Source: Bosea sp. AS-1
Lineage (GTDB): Bacteria > Pseudomonadota > Alphaproteobacteria > Rhizobiales > Beijerinckiaceae
Assembly (NCBI RefSeq): GCF_002220095.1
Contig: NZ_CP022372.1
Location: forward strand, 2,514,501 to 2,578,500
Length of the DNA stretch: 64,000 nt
Direction of reading: 5' to 3'
The translations under genes and the position numbers were made by a program. A model generated the notes under the pieces. It was not told where the DNA came from, made no database searches, and was given only the letters and a program-made list of their open reading frames with translations. Positions 46,083 to 55,145 of the stretch are shown in pieces (the first letter of the stretch is position 1; each line of letters opens with the position of its first letter).

Positions 46083-47462
46083 TCAGGCCGGCTTCTGCAT
46101 CTGCCCGAGTTCGTGCAGGAGAGCTGCGCCAGTCCGCACGCCGCTGTGGAAGCAGTCCAGCGTCATGTTCTCGTTGGGGGCATGGTTGGCCTCGTCGGGA
46201 TTGGCATAGGGCGTGACGAAGGCCGGGATGCCGAGGATTTTCGTGAAGACGTAGTTTGGCAGGCTGCCGAAGCCGGCGGGGATCAGCAGCGGCTCCTCGC
46301 CATGGGCGGCGACGAAGGCGCGCCTCAGCGGTGCGGTATACGGCGAGGATATCGGCGTCTTCGACGGCTGCATCCCCATCTCCTCGGCGATGAACTCGAC
46401 CTCCGGCGCATGCTTTTCGACATGGGCCCGGACCTTGCGCAGGATGTCCTCCGGGTCCTGCGCCTCGACCAGGCGGATGTCGCATTTCACGAACGCTTCG
46501 TTCGGCAGTACGGTCTTGCTGCCGGGGCCGCCATAGCCGCCGTGGAAACCGTTGATCGTCAGGGTCGGTCGAAAGCAGAGGCGGTCGTAGAAGGGCCGGT
46601 CGGCCGGTGCGTCGAGGCGCTTCAGGGCAAGGCTGCGCTTGAACGCCTCGATGTCGAGCGGCAGGCGCTCGATCGCGGCCAGTTCCTCGGGCGAGGCCGG
46701 TTCGATGCCGTCCTCGAAGCCGTCGATGGTGATCTCGCCGGCGGCATTCTTCATCGTTCCGAGCAGATGGACGAGAGTCCAGACCGGGTTCGGCACCACG
46801 CCGCCGAAATTGCCGGAATGGACGTCGCGGCTGGCGTGGCGGCAGCGCAGCTCGAAATTGACCACGCCGCGCGAGCCGAACTTGATCGTCGGCGCGCCGC
46901 TGGCATGGCGCGGCCCGTCGGCGGTGACGGCGAGGTCAGCCTTCAGCAGTCCGGTATTGGCGCGCACGAAATCGGCGATATGCGGGCTGCCGATCTCTTC
47001 CTCACCCTCCAGCAGCAGGATGACGTTGCAGGGCAGTTCGCCATGGACCCGCAGATGCGATTCGATGGCGAGGATCTGGGCGAAGTGCTGGCCCTTGTTG
47101 TCGCCGACTCCGCGGGCATAGAGGCGCCCGTCGCGAATCGTCGGCTCGAAGGGCGGCGAGAGCCATTTGTCGAGCGGATCGGCCGGTTGCACGTCGTAAT
47201 GACCGTAGAGCAGCACGGTCGGCTTGCCGGGCGCCTTCTCCCAGCGCGCAACGACCATCGGATGTCCTTCGGTCTGCACCAGATTCGTTTCGAGCCCGAT
47301 CTGCGTCAGCATGCCCAGGAGGAGATTCCCGACCTCGGCGATGCCGAGGTTCTCGGCGCTGATGCTGGGGTGGCGCAGATAGTCGATCAGGCGGTCGAGA
47401 AAAACCGGCCGGTTTGCTTCGATATGGTCGAAAACCGGGGCCAAAGCGTTTGAAGAAGCCAT
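46083..47462 (-). CDS. M20-family dipeptidase/deacylase
   Basis: A zinc-dependent peptidase of 459 residues in the M20/M25/M40 group. The metal and catalytic residues are visible: H-x-D in LLYGHYDVQPADP, GVGDNKGQ with the bridging Asp, LEGEEEIGSPH with the catalytic Glu pair, and ADGPRHASGAP. The dimerisation domain includes RDVHSGNFGGVVPNPVW and the C-terminal His follows in DEANHAPNENM. The ATG at 47462 gives family length. No signal peptide is seen, so it acts in the cytoplasm. It is divergent from the Liv-type binding protein gene and convergent with surf1. Its substrate is unknown. Confidence 0.9.
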   Translation of the reverse strand: MASSNALAPVFDHIEANRPVFLDRLIDYLRHPSISAENLGIAEVGNLLLGMLTQIGLETNLVQTEGHPMVVARWEKAPGKPTVLLYGHYDVQPADPLDKWLSPPFEPTIRDGRLYARGVGDNKGQHFAQILAIESHLRVHGELPCNVILLLEGEEEIGSPHIADFVRANTGLLKADLAVTADGPRHASGAPTIKFGSRGVVNFELRCRHASRDVHSGNFGGVVPNPVWTLVHLLGTMKNAAGEITIDGFEDGIEPASPEELAAIERLPLDIEAFKRSLALKRLDAPADRPFYDRLCFRPTLTINGFHGGYGGPGSKTVLPNEAFVKCDIRLVEAQDPEDILRKVRAHVEKHAPEVEFIAEEMGMQPSKTPISSPYTAPLRRAFVAAHGEEPLLIPAGFGSLPNYVFTKILGIPAFVTPYANPDEANHAPNENMTLDCFHSGVRTGAALLHELGQMQKPA

Positions 47463-47511
47463 CGAAATCTGCCTGCGAAGCTGGAGGAGACCGTCGCGGA
47501 AACTGCCCTTA

Positions 47512-47535
47512 CGTCTCATCCTAAAGGATGAGACG
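47512..47535. promoter_or_regulatory. Perfect 10-bp palindrome in a divergent promoter region
   Basis: CGTCTCATCC-TAAA-GGATGAGACG lies in the 164-base gap between the M20 gene and the Liv-type binding protein gene. It could be an operator or an RNA hairpin in the leader of either gene; there is no T run. Confidence 0.55.
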
Positions 47536-47626
47536 CTGCGGTGTTTTGCCGCCGGCGCACAGGATACACAATAGTCGAAGCCGGGCTGCAAGACCCGATC
47601 TAATCCATTAAAACGGGAGGTATACG

Positions 47627-48781
47627 ATGCGCTTGACCCGCCGCGGGTTCACGACTGCTCTTGCCGGCACGATTGCCGCTCCGGCGCTGCTTCGCACCGC
47701 CTATGCACAAGGAGCCACGGTCAAGATCGGCATGGTCGTGCCGATGACCGGTGCTGCCGCCGAATCGGGCTCCTTCGCTCAGACCGGCGCCAAGATCGCG
47801 CTCGAGCAGGTCAACAAGGCGGGCGGTGTCCTCGGCAAGCCGCTCGAACTCGTCATGGAAGACGACCAGACCACCAATCCCGGCGCGGTTCTCGCCTTCT
47901 CGAAGCTCGCCAGCCAGTCGGACATCGTCGCCTTCATCGGCTCGATCCGCTCGACGCAGATGCACGCCATGGCGCCTGACATGCTCAAGGCCGGCAAGCC
48001 CGTCGGTTTCGGCGGCACCGATCCGAACCTGACCAAGCTCGGCAATCCCTGGCTCTTCCGCTTCCGCCCCAATGATTCCTATTCCGGCCGCGTGATCGCG
48101 CAATACGGCGCGAAGGAGCTCGGCAAGAAGAAATGGGCGATCGTCCACTCGACCGATGCCTTCGGGACCGCAGGCGCCAAGGCACTCGAGGAAGCGCTGC
48201 CCGATAACGGTTCGACGATGGCCCTGAAGCAGGGCTACGCCAACCAGAGCCAGGATTTCACGCCGGTCGTGCTGGCCGTGCGCCAGTCCGGGGCCGATAT
48301 CCTCGGCACCTATTTCACTTTCGAGACCGATCTCGGCATCTTCGCCCGCCAGCTGCGCCAGCTCGGCGTGAACATCCCGTGGGTCGGCTCGCCCTCGATC
48401 GTCAACGTCTCGGCGCTCAAGCTCGCGGGGCCGGCGCTCTACAACACCTACGGCGTCGCCGATTACGCCGAGGATTCGAGCGAGGCCTCGAAGACCTTCG
48501 GCAAGGCCTATCGCGACGTCCGCAAGGTCGCGCCCGACAACCAGTCTTCCTGGACCTATGACGCCGTCACCTGCCTGGCGCTGGCGATGAACAAAGCCGG
48601 CTCGACCGAGCCGGAGAAGGTGCAGCAGGCCATGCTCGCCATCCGCGCCCATAAGGGCGCCGAAGGCGAATACAACTTCGACAAGAACGGTGACGGCCTG
48701 CACGGCTACAACATCGTCAAGAACGAGAAGGGCGAGATCAAGTTCGACAAGCGGATCGATTTCCCGCCGAACCTGGGCTGA
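47627..48781 (+). CDS. ABC transporter substrate-binding protein, Liv family
   Basis: A periplasmic type I binding protein of 384 residues. The N-terminus MRLTRRGFTTALAGTIAAPALLRTAYAQ is a twin-arginine-like signal peptide. VKIGMVVPMTGAAAESGSF, AGGVLGKPLELVMEDDQTTNPGAV and DIVAFIGSIRSTQMHAMAPDM fit the Peripla_BP_6 family, which binds branched-chain amino acids, amides, urea or aromatic acids. Permease and ATPase genes follow after a 178-base gap with a hairpin. The presence of a dehydroquinase gene at the end of the cluster suggests a hydroaromatic or aromatic ligand rather than an amino acid. Confidence 0.92.
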   Translation: MRLTRRGFTTALAGTIAAPALLRTAYAQGATVKIGMVVPMTGAAAESGSFAQTGAKIALEQVNKAGGVLGKPLELVMEDDQTTNPGAVLAFSKLASQSDIVAFIGSIRSTQMHAMAPDMLKAGKPVGFGGTDPNLTKLGNPWLFRFRPNDSYSGRVIAQYGAKELGKKKWAIVHSTDAFGTAGAKALEEALPDNGSTMALKQGYANQSQDFTPVVLAVRQSGADILGTYFTFETDLGIFARQLRQLGVNIPWVGSPSIVNVSALKLAGPALYNTYGVADYAEDSSEASKTFGKAYRDVRKVAPDNQSSWTYDAVTCLALAMNKAGSTEPEKVQQAMLAIRAHKGAEGEYNFDKNGDGLHGYNIVKNEKGEIKFDKRIDFPPNLG

Positions 48782-48796
48782 TCCCCGAAAGGGCGC

Positions 48797-48822
48797 CGGA
48801 TCCCGCGCCAAGCGGGGATCCG
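48797..48822 (+). other. Hairpin after the Liv-type binding protein gene
   Basis: A stem CGGATCCCGC / GCGGGGATCCG with one bulged base closes a GCCAA loop. Such intercistronic hairpins often raise the amount of binding protein over membrane subunits. Confidence 0.55.
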
Positions 48823-48959
48823 TTGCCGGCCGCGGGTTCACTGAAGGGCCCGCGGTGGGCGAACGATGCCCCTGCATCTCGCACCACGCCTTCCGAGGAC
48901 GAGCGGCCAAGCCGTTCGCCGCGAGGGACTGATCGGCTCCATGCAAGCGCGGTAAACAG

Positions 48960-49835
48960 ATGGATCTCGTTCTTCAGCTACTTTTCACCGGAATCGGTAT
49001 CGGCTCGGTCTATGCGCTGGTCGCGCTGGGCTTCGTGCTGATCTTCCGGGCGACCAATGTCGTGAACTTCGCCCAGGGCGAGTTCTCGATGGTCGCGGCC
49101 TTCCTGATGGTCGTCTTCTCGGTCAAGATCGGCTTGCCCTACTGGGTCGCCTTCATCATCGCCCTGATCTGCATGGCGGGCCTCGGCGCGGTCTTCAACC
49201 TGGCAGTCTACTATCCGCTGCGCCACCGCACCTATCTGCCGGTCATCATCTCGACCATCGGCGCCTCGATCTTCATGGCCAATACGACTCTCGCGATCCA
49301 CGGGCCGGAGCCGGAGGTGCTGTCTGGCTGGTTTGACACGCCCGGCTTCATGCTGGGGCCGGTCTATCTCGACAACCAGTATGTGCTGATCATCGTCGTC
49401 ACGGCGTTGCTGGTCGCGCTGCAATACTGGTTCTTCGAACACACGCTGCTCGGCAAGAAGCTGCAGGCGACCTCGCAGGACAAGGAGATGGCGGCGTTGC
49501 TCGGCATCCCGGTCGCGGTGATGATCATGATCACCTTCGTCTACTCCGCGGTGATCGGCGGCATCGCCGGCATCCTGGTCGCGCCGGTTCTCTTCGTCTC
49601 GATCGGCATGGGAGCGACCATCGCGCTCAAGGCCTTCGCCGCGACTATCATAGGCGGCTTCGGCGACGTGACCGGGGCGATCATCGGCGGGCTCGCGCTC
49701 GGCGTCATCGAGACCTTCGGGGCGGCCTATATCTCCGTTCCCTACAAGGACGGCTTCGCCTTCCTGGTGCTGATTGCCTTCCTGATCTTTCGGCCGCAGG
49801 GCATCTTCGGCGAGCGCGTGGCGGAAAAAGCATGA
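48960..49835 (+). CDS. Liv-type ABC permease (LivH family)
   Basis: An inner-membrane permease of 291 residues with eight hydrophobic segments. GIGIGSVYALVALGFVLIFRATNVVNFAQGEFSMVAAF at the N-terminus and LGKKLQATSQDKEMAALLGIPV in the cytoplasmic coupling loop are typical of LivH. GGFGDVTGAIIGGLALGVIE follows. It overlaps the next gene by four bases (ATGA), so the transporter subunits are translated together. Confidence 0.93.
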   Translation: MDLVLQLLFTGIGIGSVYALVALGFVLIFRATNVVNFAQGEFSMVAAFLMVVFSVKIGLPYWVAFIIALICMAGLGAVFNLAVYYPLRHRTYLPVIISTIGASIFMANTTLAIHGPEPEVLSGWFDTPGFMLGPVYLDNQYVLIIVVTALLVALQYWFFEHTLLGKKLQATSQDKEMAALLGIPVAVMIMITFVYSAVIGGIAGILVAPVLFVSIGMGATIALKAFAATIIGGFGDVTGAIIGGLALGVIETFGAAYISVPYKDGFAFLVLIAFLIFRPQGIFGERVAEKA

Positions 49836-51613
49836 GCACCAGCGACACCACCGCCTCCACCGGAGACGTCCGGCCTCGTCTGCGCTGGGGCGTCCCTGCC
49901 TATGTGCTGCTCGTCCTGGCCGCGATCGTCGTCGCACTCGTCGTGCCCAAGACGGGCTATGTGCTCAACATCTCGCTGCAGGCGACGACCTATGCCATCG
50001 CGGTGCTGGGCCTGACGATCGTGCTCGGGCTCTGCGGCCAGATCAATCTGGCGCAAGCCGCCTTCTTCGGCCTCGGGGCCTATGCGGTCGGTCTCGGCCA
50101 GATCGACTACGGGCTGAATTTCTGGGCCTGCCTGCTGATCGGCACAGGTATCGCAGCCGGTTTCGGCGCCCTGCTCGGTGCCTCGACGCTCCGGCTCGGC
50201 GGCCACTACCTCGCCATGGTGACGATCTCCTTCCAGCAGATCGTCACCCTTGTCCTGATCAACTGGATTCCCGTCACCAAGGGGCCGGACGGCGTCCGCG
50301 CCATTCCGCGGCCGGGCTTCCTGGCGGATGGTTCGACCTATCTTGCCTTCTGCATCGCGATGCTTGCCGGCCTTGCCTTCTTGGTCTGGCGCCTGCGCGA
50401 CACGCGCCTCGGGCGCGCGATGCGGGCCGTGCGCGACAATGAGCTCGCAGCCGGCGTCGCCGGCATCGATGTCTACCGGACCAAGGTCACCGCCTTTGCG
50501 CTCTCCGCCATCCTCGGCGGCATCGGCGGCGGCCTTTTCGCCGGTGGCTTCTCCTATGTCAGCCCGGACCAGTTCTCCTTCGCGGAATCGGTGGTGTTCC
50601 TCACCATGGTGCTGCTTGGCGGCGTCGCTTCGCCCATCGGTGCCGTGATCGGGACGGGGCTGCTGATCCTGATCCCGGAATGGCTGCGCTTCCTGAAGAG
50701 CATTCCGGGCCTCTACCTCGCCATCTATGGCGCAGCGGTGATCCTGATCGTGGTGTTCATGCCGGACGGCATCTGGGGTTTCCTGCGCGGACGGCTCGAC
50801 AAGCTCAAGCGCGCCGTCTTGCCGGTGCGCTCCGGCGGGGCGCTCCAGCTCTCCGGAGGCGGGCAGGGCGCCGACACGGTTCTCGAAGTGCGCGGGCTCT
50901 CCAAGCATTTCGGTGGCCTGAAGGCGGTCGACGAGGTGGATCTCACCATCAAGCGTGGCGGCGTTCATGCGCTGATCGGCCCGAACGGCTCGGGCAAGAC
51001 CACGACGCTGAACGTCCTCTCCGGCCTCTACAAGGCGACAGCCGGGAGCATCGTGCTGAACGGGCGCGACGTCACCGACCTGCCGCCGCATGCCCGCACC
51101 GCGGCCGGTCTCGGCCGCACCTTCCAGAACATCCGGCTCTGGCGCTCGATGACGGCGCTGGAGAACGTCATGGTCGGCGCGGAGCGGCCCGAAAGCCCCG
51201 CCGGAAACGACCCGGCGGCGCTGATGGCCCGGGCTCGGGCGGCGCTGGCCTTCGTCGAGCTGGAGGATCGGGCCGACGAGGTGGTTGCGAGCTTCTCCTA
51301 TGGCCACCAGAGGGCGGTCGAGATTGCGCGTGCACTCGCCGGCGACCCGGTGCTGCTCCTGCTCGACGAGCCGGGAGCGGGCCTCAATTCCTCGGAGAAG
51401 GTCGAGTTGCGCAACCTGCTCAAGCGCATCTCGGCCCGCGGTCTCACCATCCTGATCATCGACCACGACATGACGCTGGTGAGCGAGGTCGCCCAGCACA
51501 TCACCGTGCTGAATTTCGGCCGCCGCATCGCCGACGGCTATTCAGCCGATGTGCTGAAGCATCCCGACGTGATCGCGGCTTATCTGGGAACGGCGCCCGA
51601 TGTCCCTGCTTGA
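49832..51613 (+). CDS. Fused Liv-type permease and ATPase (LivM-LivG)
   Basis: A 593-residue protein that joins two ABC subunits. Residues 1-325 are a LivM permease (ATTYAIAVLGLTIVLGLCGQINLAQAAFFGLGAYAVG, AVRDNELAAGVAGIDVYRTKV as coupling loop, GGVASPIGAVIGTGLLILIP). After a short linker, residues 350-593 are a LivG ATPase: Walker A GPNGSGKTT (from 383), the signature-like SYGHQRAVEIARAL, Walker B LLLLDEPGAGLN and the switch IDHDMTLV. The signature reads SYGHQ instead of SGGQ, as in many LivG proteins. It overlaps livH upstream and livF downstream. Confidence 0.93.
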   Translation: MSTSDTTASTGDVRPRLRWGVPAYVLLVLAAIVVALVVPKTGYVLNISLQATTYAIAVLGLTIVLGLCGQINLAQAAFFGLGAYAVGLGQIDYGLNFWACLLIGTGIAAGFGALLGASTLRLGGHYLAMVTISFQQIVTLVLINWIPVTKGPDGVRAIPRPGFLADGSTYLAFCIAMLAGLAFLVWRLRDTRLGRAMRAVRDNELAAGVAGIDVYRTKVTAFALSAILGGIGGGLFAGGFSYVSPDQFSFAESVVFLTMVLLGGVASPIGAVIGTGLLILIPEWLRFLKSIPGLYLAIYGAAVILIVVFMPDGIWGFLRGRLDKLKRAVLPVRSGGALQLSGGGQGADTVLEVRGLSKHFGGLKAVDEVDLTIKRGGVHALIGPNGSGKTTTLNVLSGLYKATAGSIVLNGRDVTDLPPHARTAAGLGRTFQNIRLWRSMTALENVMVGAERPESPAGNDPAALMARARAALAFVELEDRADEVVASFSYGHQRAVEIARALAGDPVLLLLDEPGAGLNSSEKVELRNLLKRISARGLTILIIDHDMTLVSEVAQHITVLNFGRRIADGYSADVLKHPDVIAAYLGTAPDVPA

Positions 51614-52331
51614 ACTCAAATCCGTCGTTGTCCGCTATGGCGAGGTCGAGGCCGTCGACGGCATCTCGCTCGTCGTCGAGGCAGGCGAGGTCGTCACCCT
51701 GCTCGGCTCGAACGGAGCCGGCAAGTCGACGACGCTGCGCGCCATCTCCGGGCTGGTGAAGCCGGCCTCGGGCGACATCCTCTTCGAGGGGCAGTCCATC
51801 GTCGGCCTGCGGCCCGAGGAGATCGTCAGGCGCGGCATCGCGCATGTGCCGGAGGGACGCCACGTCTTTCCGGGGCTGAGCGTGCGCGAGAACATCATGC
51901 TCGGCGCCTCCAATCGAAGCGGGCTGAAGACCGCGCAGATCAAGCGGGAAGCAGACGAGATGTTCGACCTCTTCCCCGATATCCGCCGCTTCGCCAACGC
52001 GCTGGGCTGGACGCTCTCGGGCGGCCAGCAGCAGATGGTCGCCGTCGCGCGCGGGCTGATGGCGAAACCGCGCATCCTGCTGCTCGACGAGCCTTCGCTC
52101 GGGCTCGCTCCGGTCATCGTCCAGGCCGTCTTCGCCATCATCGCCGAGATCCGGCGGCGCGGGACCACCGTGCTCCTCGTCGAGCAGAACGCGCGGATGG
52201 GCCTGTCCGTCGCGGATCGCGGCTATGTACTCGAAACCGGCAAGCTCGTGCTGTCCGGGACCCCGGATCAGCTCTGGTCGAACGAGGAAATCCGGGCAGC
52301 CTATCTCGGCGGACGGACGGCCGCGGCCTGA
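51600..52331 (+). CDS. Liv-type ABC ATPase (LivF family)
   Basis: The second ATPase subunit, 243 residues. It has Walker A GSNGAGKST, the signature LSGGQQQMVAVARGL, Walker B LLLDEPSLGLAP and VLLVEQNARMGLSVADRGYVLETGKLVLSG, the LivF-typical end. Its ATG lies 14 bases inside the fused LivM-LivG gene, indicating tight coupling. The dehydroquinase gene follows after 95 bases on the same strand. Confidence 0.94.
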   Translation: MSLLELKSVVVRYGEVEAVDGISLVVEAGEVVTLLGSNGAGKSTTLRAISGLVKPASGDILFEGQSIVGLRPEEIVRRGIAHVPEGRHVFPGLSVRENIMLGASNRSGLKTAQIKREADEMFDLFPDIRRFANALGWTLSGGQQQMVAVARGLMAKPRILLLDEPSLGLAPVIVQAVFAIIAEIRRRGTTVLLVEQNARMGLSVADRGYVLETGKLVLSGTPDQLWSNEEIRAAYLGGRTAAA

Positions 52332-52426
52332 GCCCCCGACCGAGAGGCATTCCTGCGGCTGGCCAAGCTGGGCGGCGCGGTCCAGGATCGGGCGGGCCGC
52401 TGGCATCCTGTTGATCGGAGAGTGAG

Positions 52427-52870
52427 TTGAGCAAGCGCATTTTCGTTCTGAACGGCCCGAACCTGAACCTTCTCGGCCAACGCGAGCCGGCGATCTACGG
52501 CACGACGACGCTGGCCGAGATCAAGGCACGCTGCGAGGAGAAGGCGCGCTCGCTCGGCTACGAGATCGATTTCCGCCAGACGAATTTCGAGGGCGAGCTG
52601 GTCGAGAGCGTGCACCAGGCTCGGCAAGAGGCCCGCGGCATCATCATCAATCCAGCCGGCTACAGCTTCACCTCGGTCGCGCTGCTCGATTCCCTGAAGA
52701 TGTTCGACGGTCCCAAGATCGAGCTGCACATCTCCAACATCCATACGCGCGAGGCGATCTACCACAACTCGCTGGTGTCTCGTGCCGTGACAGCTGTCAT
52801 CGCTGGGCTGGGTGCGGCCGGCTACGAACTCGCGATCCAGGCGATGGTCGGGCTCGTCGAGCGGAAATGA
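52427..52870 (+). CDS. Type II 3-dehydroquinate dehydratase, divergent copy
   Basis: The family converts 3-dehydroquinate to 3-dehydroshikimate. The 147-residue protein starts at a TTG (52427) with [19 protein letters not shown], so the catalytic Arg19 and Tyr24 are present, as are N75, E99, H101 (LHISNIH) and R108. Two residues that line the active site in M. tuberculosis AroQ differ: His81 is Phe (GYSFTSVA) and Arg112 is Tyr (REAIYHNS). The enzyme may thus have changed specificity or serve a catabolic role. It follows a Liv-type importer and is convergent with a TetR gene. A second, canonical copy lies at 56821. Confidence 0.87.
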   Translation: MSKRIFVLNGPNLNLLGQREPAIYGTTTLAEIKARCEEKARSLGYEIDFRQTNFEGELVESVHQARQEARGIIINPAGYSFTSVALLDSLKMFDGPKIELHISNIHTREAIYHNSLVSRAVTAVIAGLGAAGYELAIQAMVGLVERK

Positions 52871-52890
52871 GCTGCGGATAGACGAACGCT

Positions 52891-53553
52891 CTAGCGCCGC
52901 AACATGCCCAGGACAGCGGCCACGGTCATGCTGCGGCGGCGCGCGAGGGCGTCCGGCGTGCACATGTCGTAATCGAAGACCTGTCCGACCGTCGCCCGGT
53001 GCGAAACATTGTAGATGCTGAGCGCGCTGATCGTCAGGGAGATATCGAGCGACTCCAGCCCCGAGCGAAACAGCCCTGCCGCGACACCGCGTTCGTAGAT
53101 GCTGCGGGTGACGTCGACGACCGAGCTGTTGAGGCGAGCGATGGTGCGCGAGGCCTTGAGATGCCGGGCGTGATGCACGTTCTCAACCATTACCATGCGC
53201 ACGAAGTCGGGGTTTTCGATGTGATAGTCGAAGGTGGCCTCCGTCAGCTTCGTCATCGCTTCTTCGGGAGGCAGGGCATCGAGGTCGAGGCTGCGCTCGA
53301 AGCTGCGGATGCGGTCGTACATAGCTTCGAGGACGGCGCGATAGAGCCCCTCCTTGTCTCCGAAATAGTAGTAGATCATCCGCTTGCTGGTCGCAGTCTT
53401 GGCCGCGATGTCGTCGACGCGGGCGCCACTGAGCCCATTCTCGACGAACTCCGCCCGCGCCACTTCGAGAATGTTGCGGCGTACGCCTTCGGGGTCCTGG
53501 GTCCAGGATGCCTGGCGGCGCTTGCCGGGGGGCGTTTCGGCCGGCTTCGTCAC
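52891..53553 (-). CDS. TetR-family transcriptional regulator
   Basis: A helix-turn-helix repressor of 220 residues from the GTG at 53553; a TTG at 53634 would add 27 residues but would overlap a likely operator. The DNA-binding part is RRNILEVARAEFVENGLSGARVDDIAAKTATSKRMIYYYFGDKEGLYRAVLEAMY. The rest is the ligand-binding helical domain, ending MTVAAVLGMLRR. It is divergent from the polar-amino-acid-type importer and convergent with the divergent aroQ copy. It is the only regulator in the region, so it likely controls the 53.7-59.2 kb genes. The C-terminal type with HIENPDFVRMVMVEN is common among regulators of small-molecule catabolism. Confidence 0.9.
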   Translation of the reverse strand: MTKPAETPPGKRRQASWTQDPEGVRRNILEVARAEFVENGLSGARVDDIAAKTATSKRMIYYYFGDKEGLYRAVLEAMYDRIRSFERSLDLDALPPEEAMTKLTEATFDYHIENPDFVRMVMVENVHHARHLKASRTIARLNSSVVDVTRSIYERGVAAGLFRSGLESLDISLTISALSIYNVSHRATVGQVFDYDMCTPDALARRRSMTVAAVLGMLRR

Positions 53554-53629
53554 GATGCCTCGCTTACGACTTGCCGCCGGCCAGCAGGGGCCGTCGTCGT
53601 GAAATGGACAGGGCGGTACATTGCGCTTG

Positions 53630-53648
53630 ACCAATTGAACTAATCAGT
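53630..53648. promoter_or_regulatory. Candidate TetR operator in the divergent region
   Basis: An imperfect inverted repeat, ACCAATT-GAACT-AATCAGT, matches in 5 of 7 paired positions. A possible -35 TTGACC for the plus strand overlaps it at 53627-53632. The location between the TetR gene and the importer operon fits autoregulation. Confidence 0.4.
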
Positions 53649-53766
53649 ACATTTATCATTCTGTCGCAGCGACGCAAGCTGTCGAAACACAGGGCCCGCC
53701 AAGAGGCTCCATCGAGGGAAGGCTCCGGATCGACCCGATAGAAGGTCGGCCGTCCAGGGAGAGAGA

Positions 53767-54435
53767 ATGAATTACAAGCTCGATTTCACGCCGGTGATCG
53801 AGGGGTTGCCGGATCTGCTGCTGGCGTGCCTCGGCACTTTCTGGCTCGCGCTGGGCGGCATGGCGCTCGCCATCGTGATCGGCATCGGCGGTGTGATCCT
53901 GCGCGACTCCCGGTTTGCTCTGGTTCGCTTCCTGGTGAAGGCCTTCGTCGAGCTGGTGCGGAACACGCCCTTCCTGGTGCAGATCTTCTTCATCTATTTC
54001 GCGCTGCCGCTGGCGGGCGTCCGGCTCGATCCGACGCCGACCGCGATCATCGCGCTCGGCATCAATGGCGGCGCCTACGCCATCGAGATTATCCGCGGCG
54101 GCGTGCAGTCTATCAGCAAGGGACAGATCGAGGCGGGGCTGGCGCTCGGGCTGCACAAGGCGCAGGTCTTCCGGCTGATCGTGCTGAAACCGGCTCTGCG
54201 CGCGATCTTCCCGTCGCTCACCAGCCAGTTCGTGCTGCTCACCCTGACCACCAGCGTCTGCTCCGCGATCTCAGCCTATGAGCTCACCTCGGTGGCGCAG
54301 CAGATCGAAACGACCAGCTTCCGCTCCTTCGAGGTCTACGGAACGATCACGCTGTTCTACCTCGTCATCTCCTGGGTGATGATGCGTTTCTTCGCAGCGA
54401 TTTCGCAGCGCTACTTCAGCTATCCGGTGAAGTGA
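53767..54435 (+). CDS. Polar-amino-acid-type ABC permease 1
   Basis: A 222-residue permease of the HisMQ/GlnP family. The regions FVKAFVELVRNTPFLVQIFFIYFALP and INGGAYAIEIIRGGVQSISKGQIEAGLALGLHKAQVFRLIVLKPALRAIFPSLTSQF are the EAA loop and the family motif. Five membrane segments are seen. It starts 132 bases from the TetR gene and is followed 10 bases later by a second permease. Confidence 0.92.
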   Translation: MNYKLDFTPVIEGLPDLLLACLGTFWLALGGMALAIVIGIGGVILRDSRFALVRFLVKAFVELVRNTPFLVQIFFIYFALPLAGVRLDPTPTAIIALGINGGAYAIEIIRGGVQSISKGQIEAGLALGLHKAQVFRLIVLKPALRAIFPSLTSQFVLLTLTTSVCSAISAYELTSVAQQIETTSFRSFEVYGTITLFYLVISWVMMRFFAAISQRYFSYPVK

Positions 54436-54445
54436 GGAGGGGACC

Positions 54446-55087
54446 ATGGGCGAGGCCGAATTCCTCTTCCTGCTGACCGGCCTGAAATGGACGGTGCTGC
54501 TCTCGATCGTCGGCTTCATCGGCGGCGGCATCTTCGGGCTGGCAGTTGCGCTCCTGCGCACCTCGGGCGTCGCGCCGCTGGAGCGCGTTACCTCCGGTTA
54601 CATCGCCCTGTTCCAGGGTACCCCGCTCCTGATGCAGCTCTTCGTGGTCTATTACGGGCTCGCCCTGATCGGCTTGAGGCTCGATGCCTGGGTCGCGGTG
54701 GCGATCGGATTCACCCTGCATGCCAGCGCTTATCTCGGCGAGATCTGGCGCGGCTCGATCGAGGCCGTGCCGCGCGGCCAGACAGAGGCGGCGAAGGCGC
54801 TCAGCTTGCACTATGTCTCGCGGATGAAGGACGTCGTCCTGCCGCAGGCGATCCGCATCTCGCTGCCGGCGACGATCGGTTTCCTCGTCCAGCTCATCAA
54901 GGGCACGTCGCTTGCGGCCATCGTCGGCTTCACCGAGCTGACGCGGGCCGGCAACATCGTCTCGAACCAGATCTTCAAGCCGCTGCTCGTCTTCGGGATC
55001 GTCGGCATCCTCTATTTCCTGATCTGCTGGCCGTTGTCGCTCTACGGGGCGCATCTGGAGCGGCGCATGGCCATAGCCTCGCGCTGA
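54446..55087 (+). CDS. Polar-amino-acid-type ABC permease 2
   Basis: The paired 213-residue permease. It has SGYIALFQGTPLLMQLFVVYYGLAL, ASAYLGEIWRGSIEAVPRGQTEAAKALSLHYVSRMKDVVLPQAIRISLPATIGFLVQLIKGTSLAAIVGFTELT, the full EAA loop and the conserved membrane end. Together with the first permease it forms the heterodimeric channel. Confidence 0.92.
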   Translation: MGEAEFLFLLTGLKWTVLLSIVGFIGGGIFGLAVALLRTSGVAPLERVTSGYIALFQGTPLLMQLFVVYYGLALIGLRLDAWVAVAIGFTLHASAYLGEIWRGSIEAVPRGQTEAAKALSLHYVSRMKDVVLPQAIRISLPATIGFLVQLIKGTSLAAIVGFTELTRAGNIVSNQIFKPLLVFGIVGILYFLICWPLSLYGAHLERRMAIASR

Positions 55088-55145
55088 GGCCGCAACTCAA
55101 GTTCATCGCAGAAGCCCGAGCAGGGCACGACAGAGGGAGAGAAAC

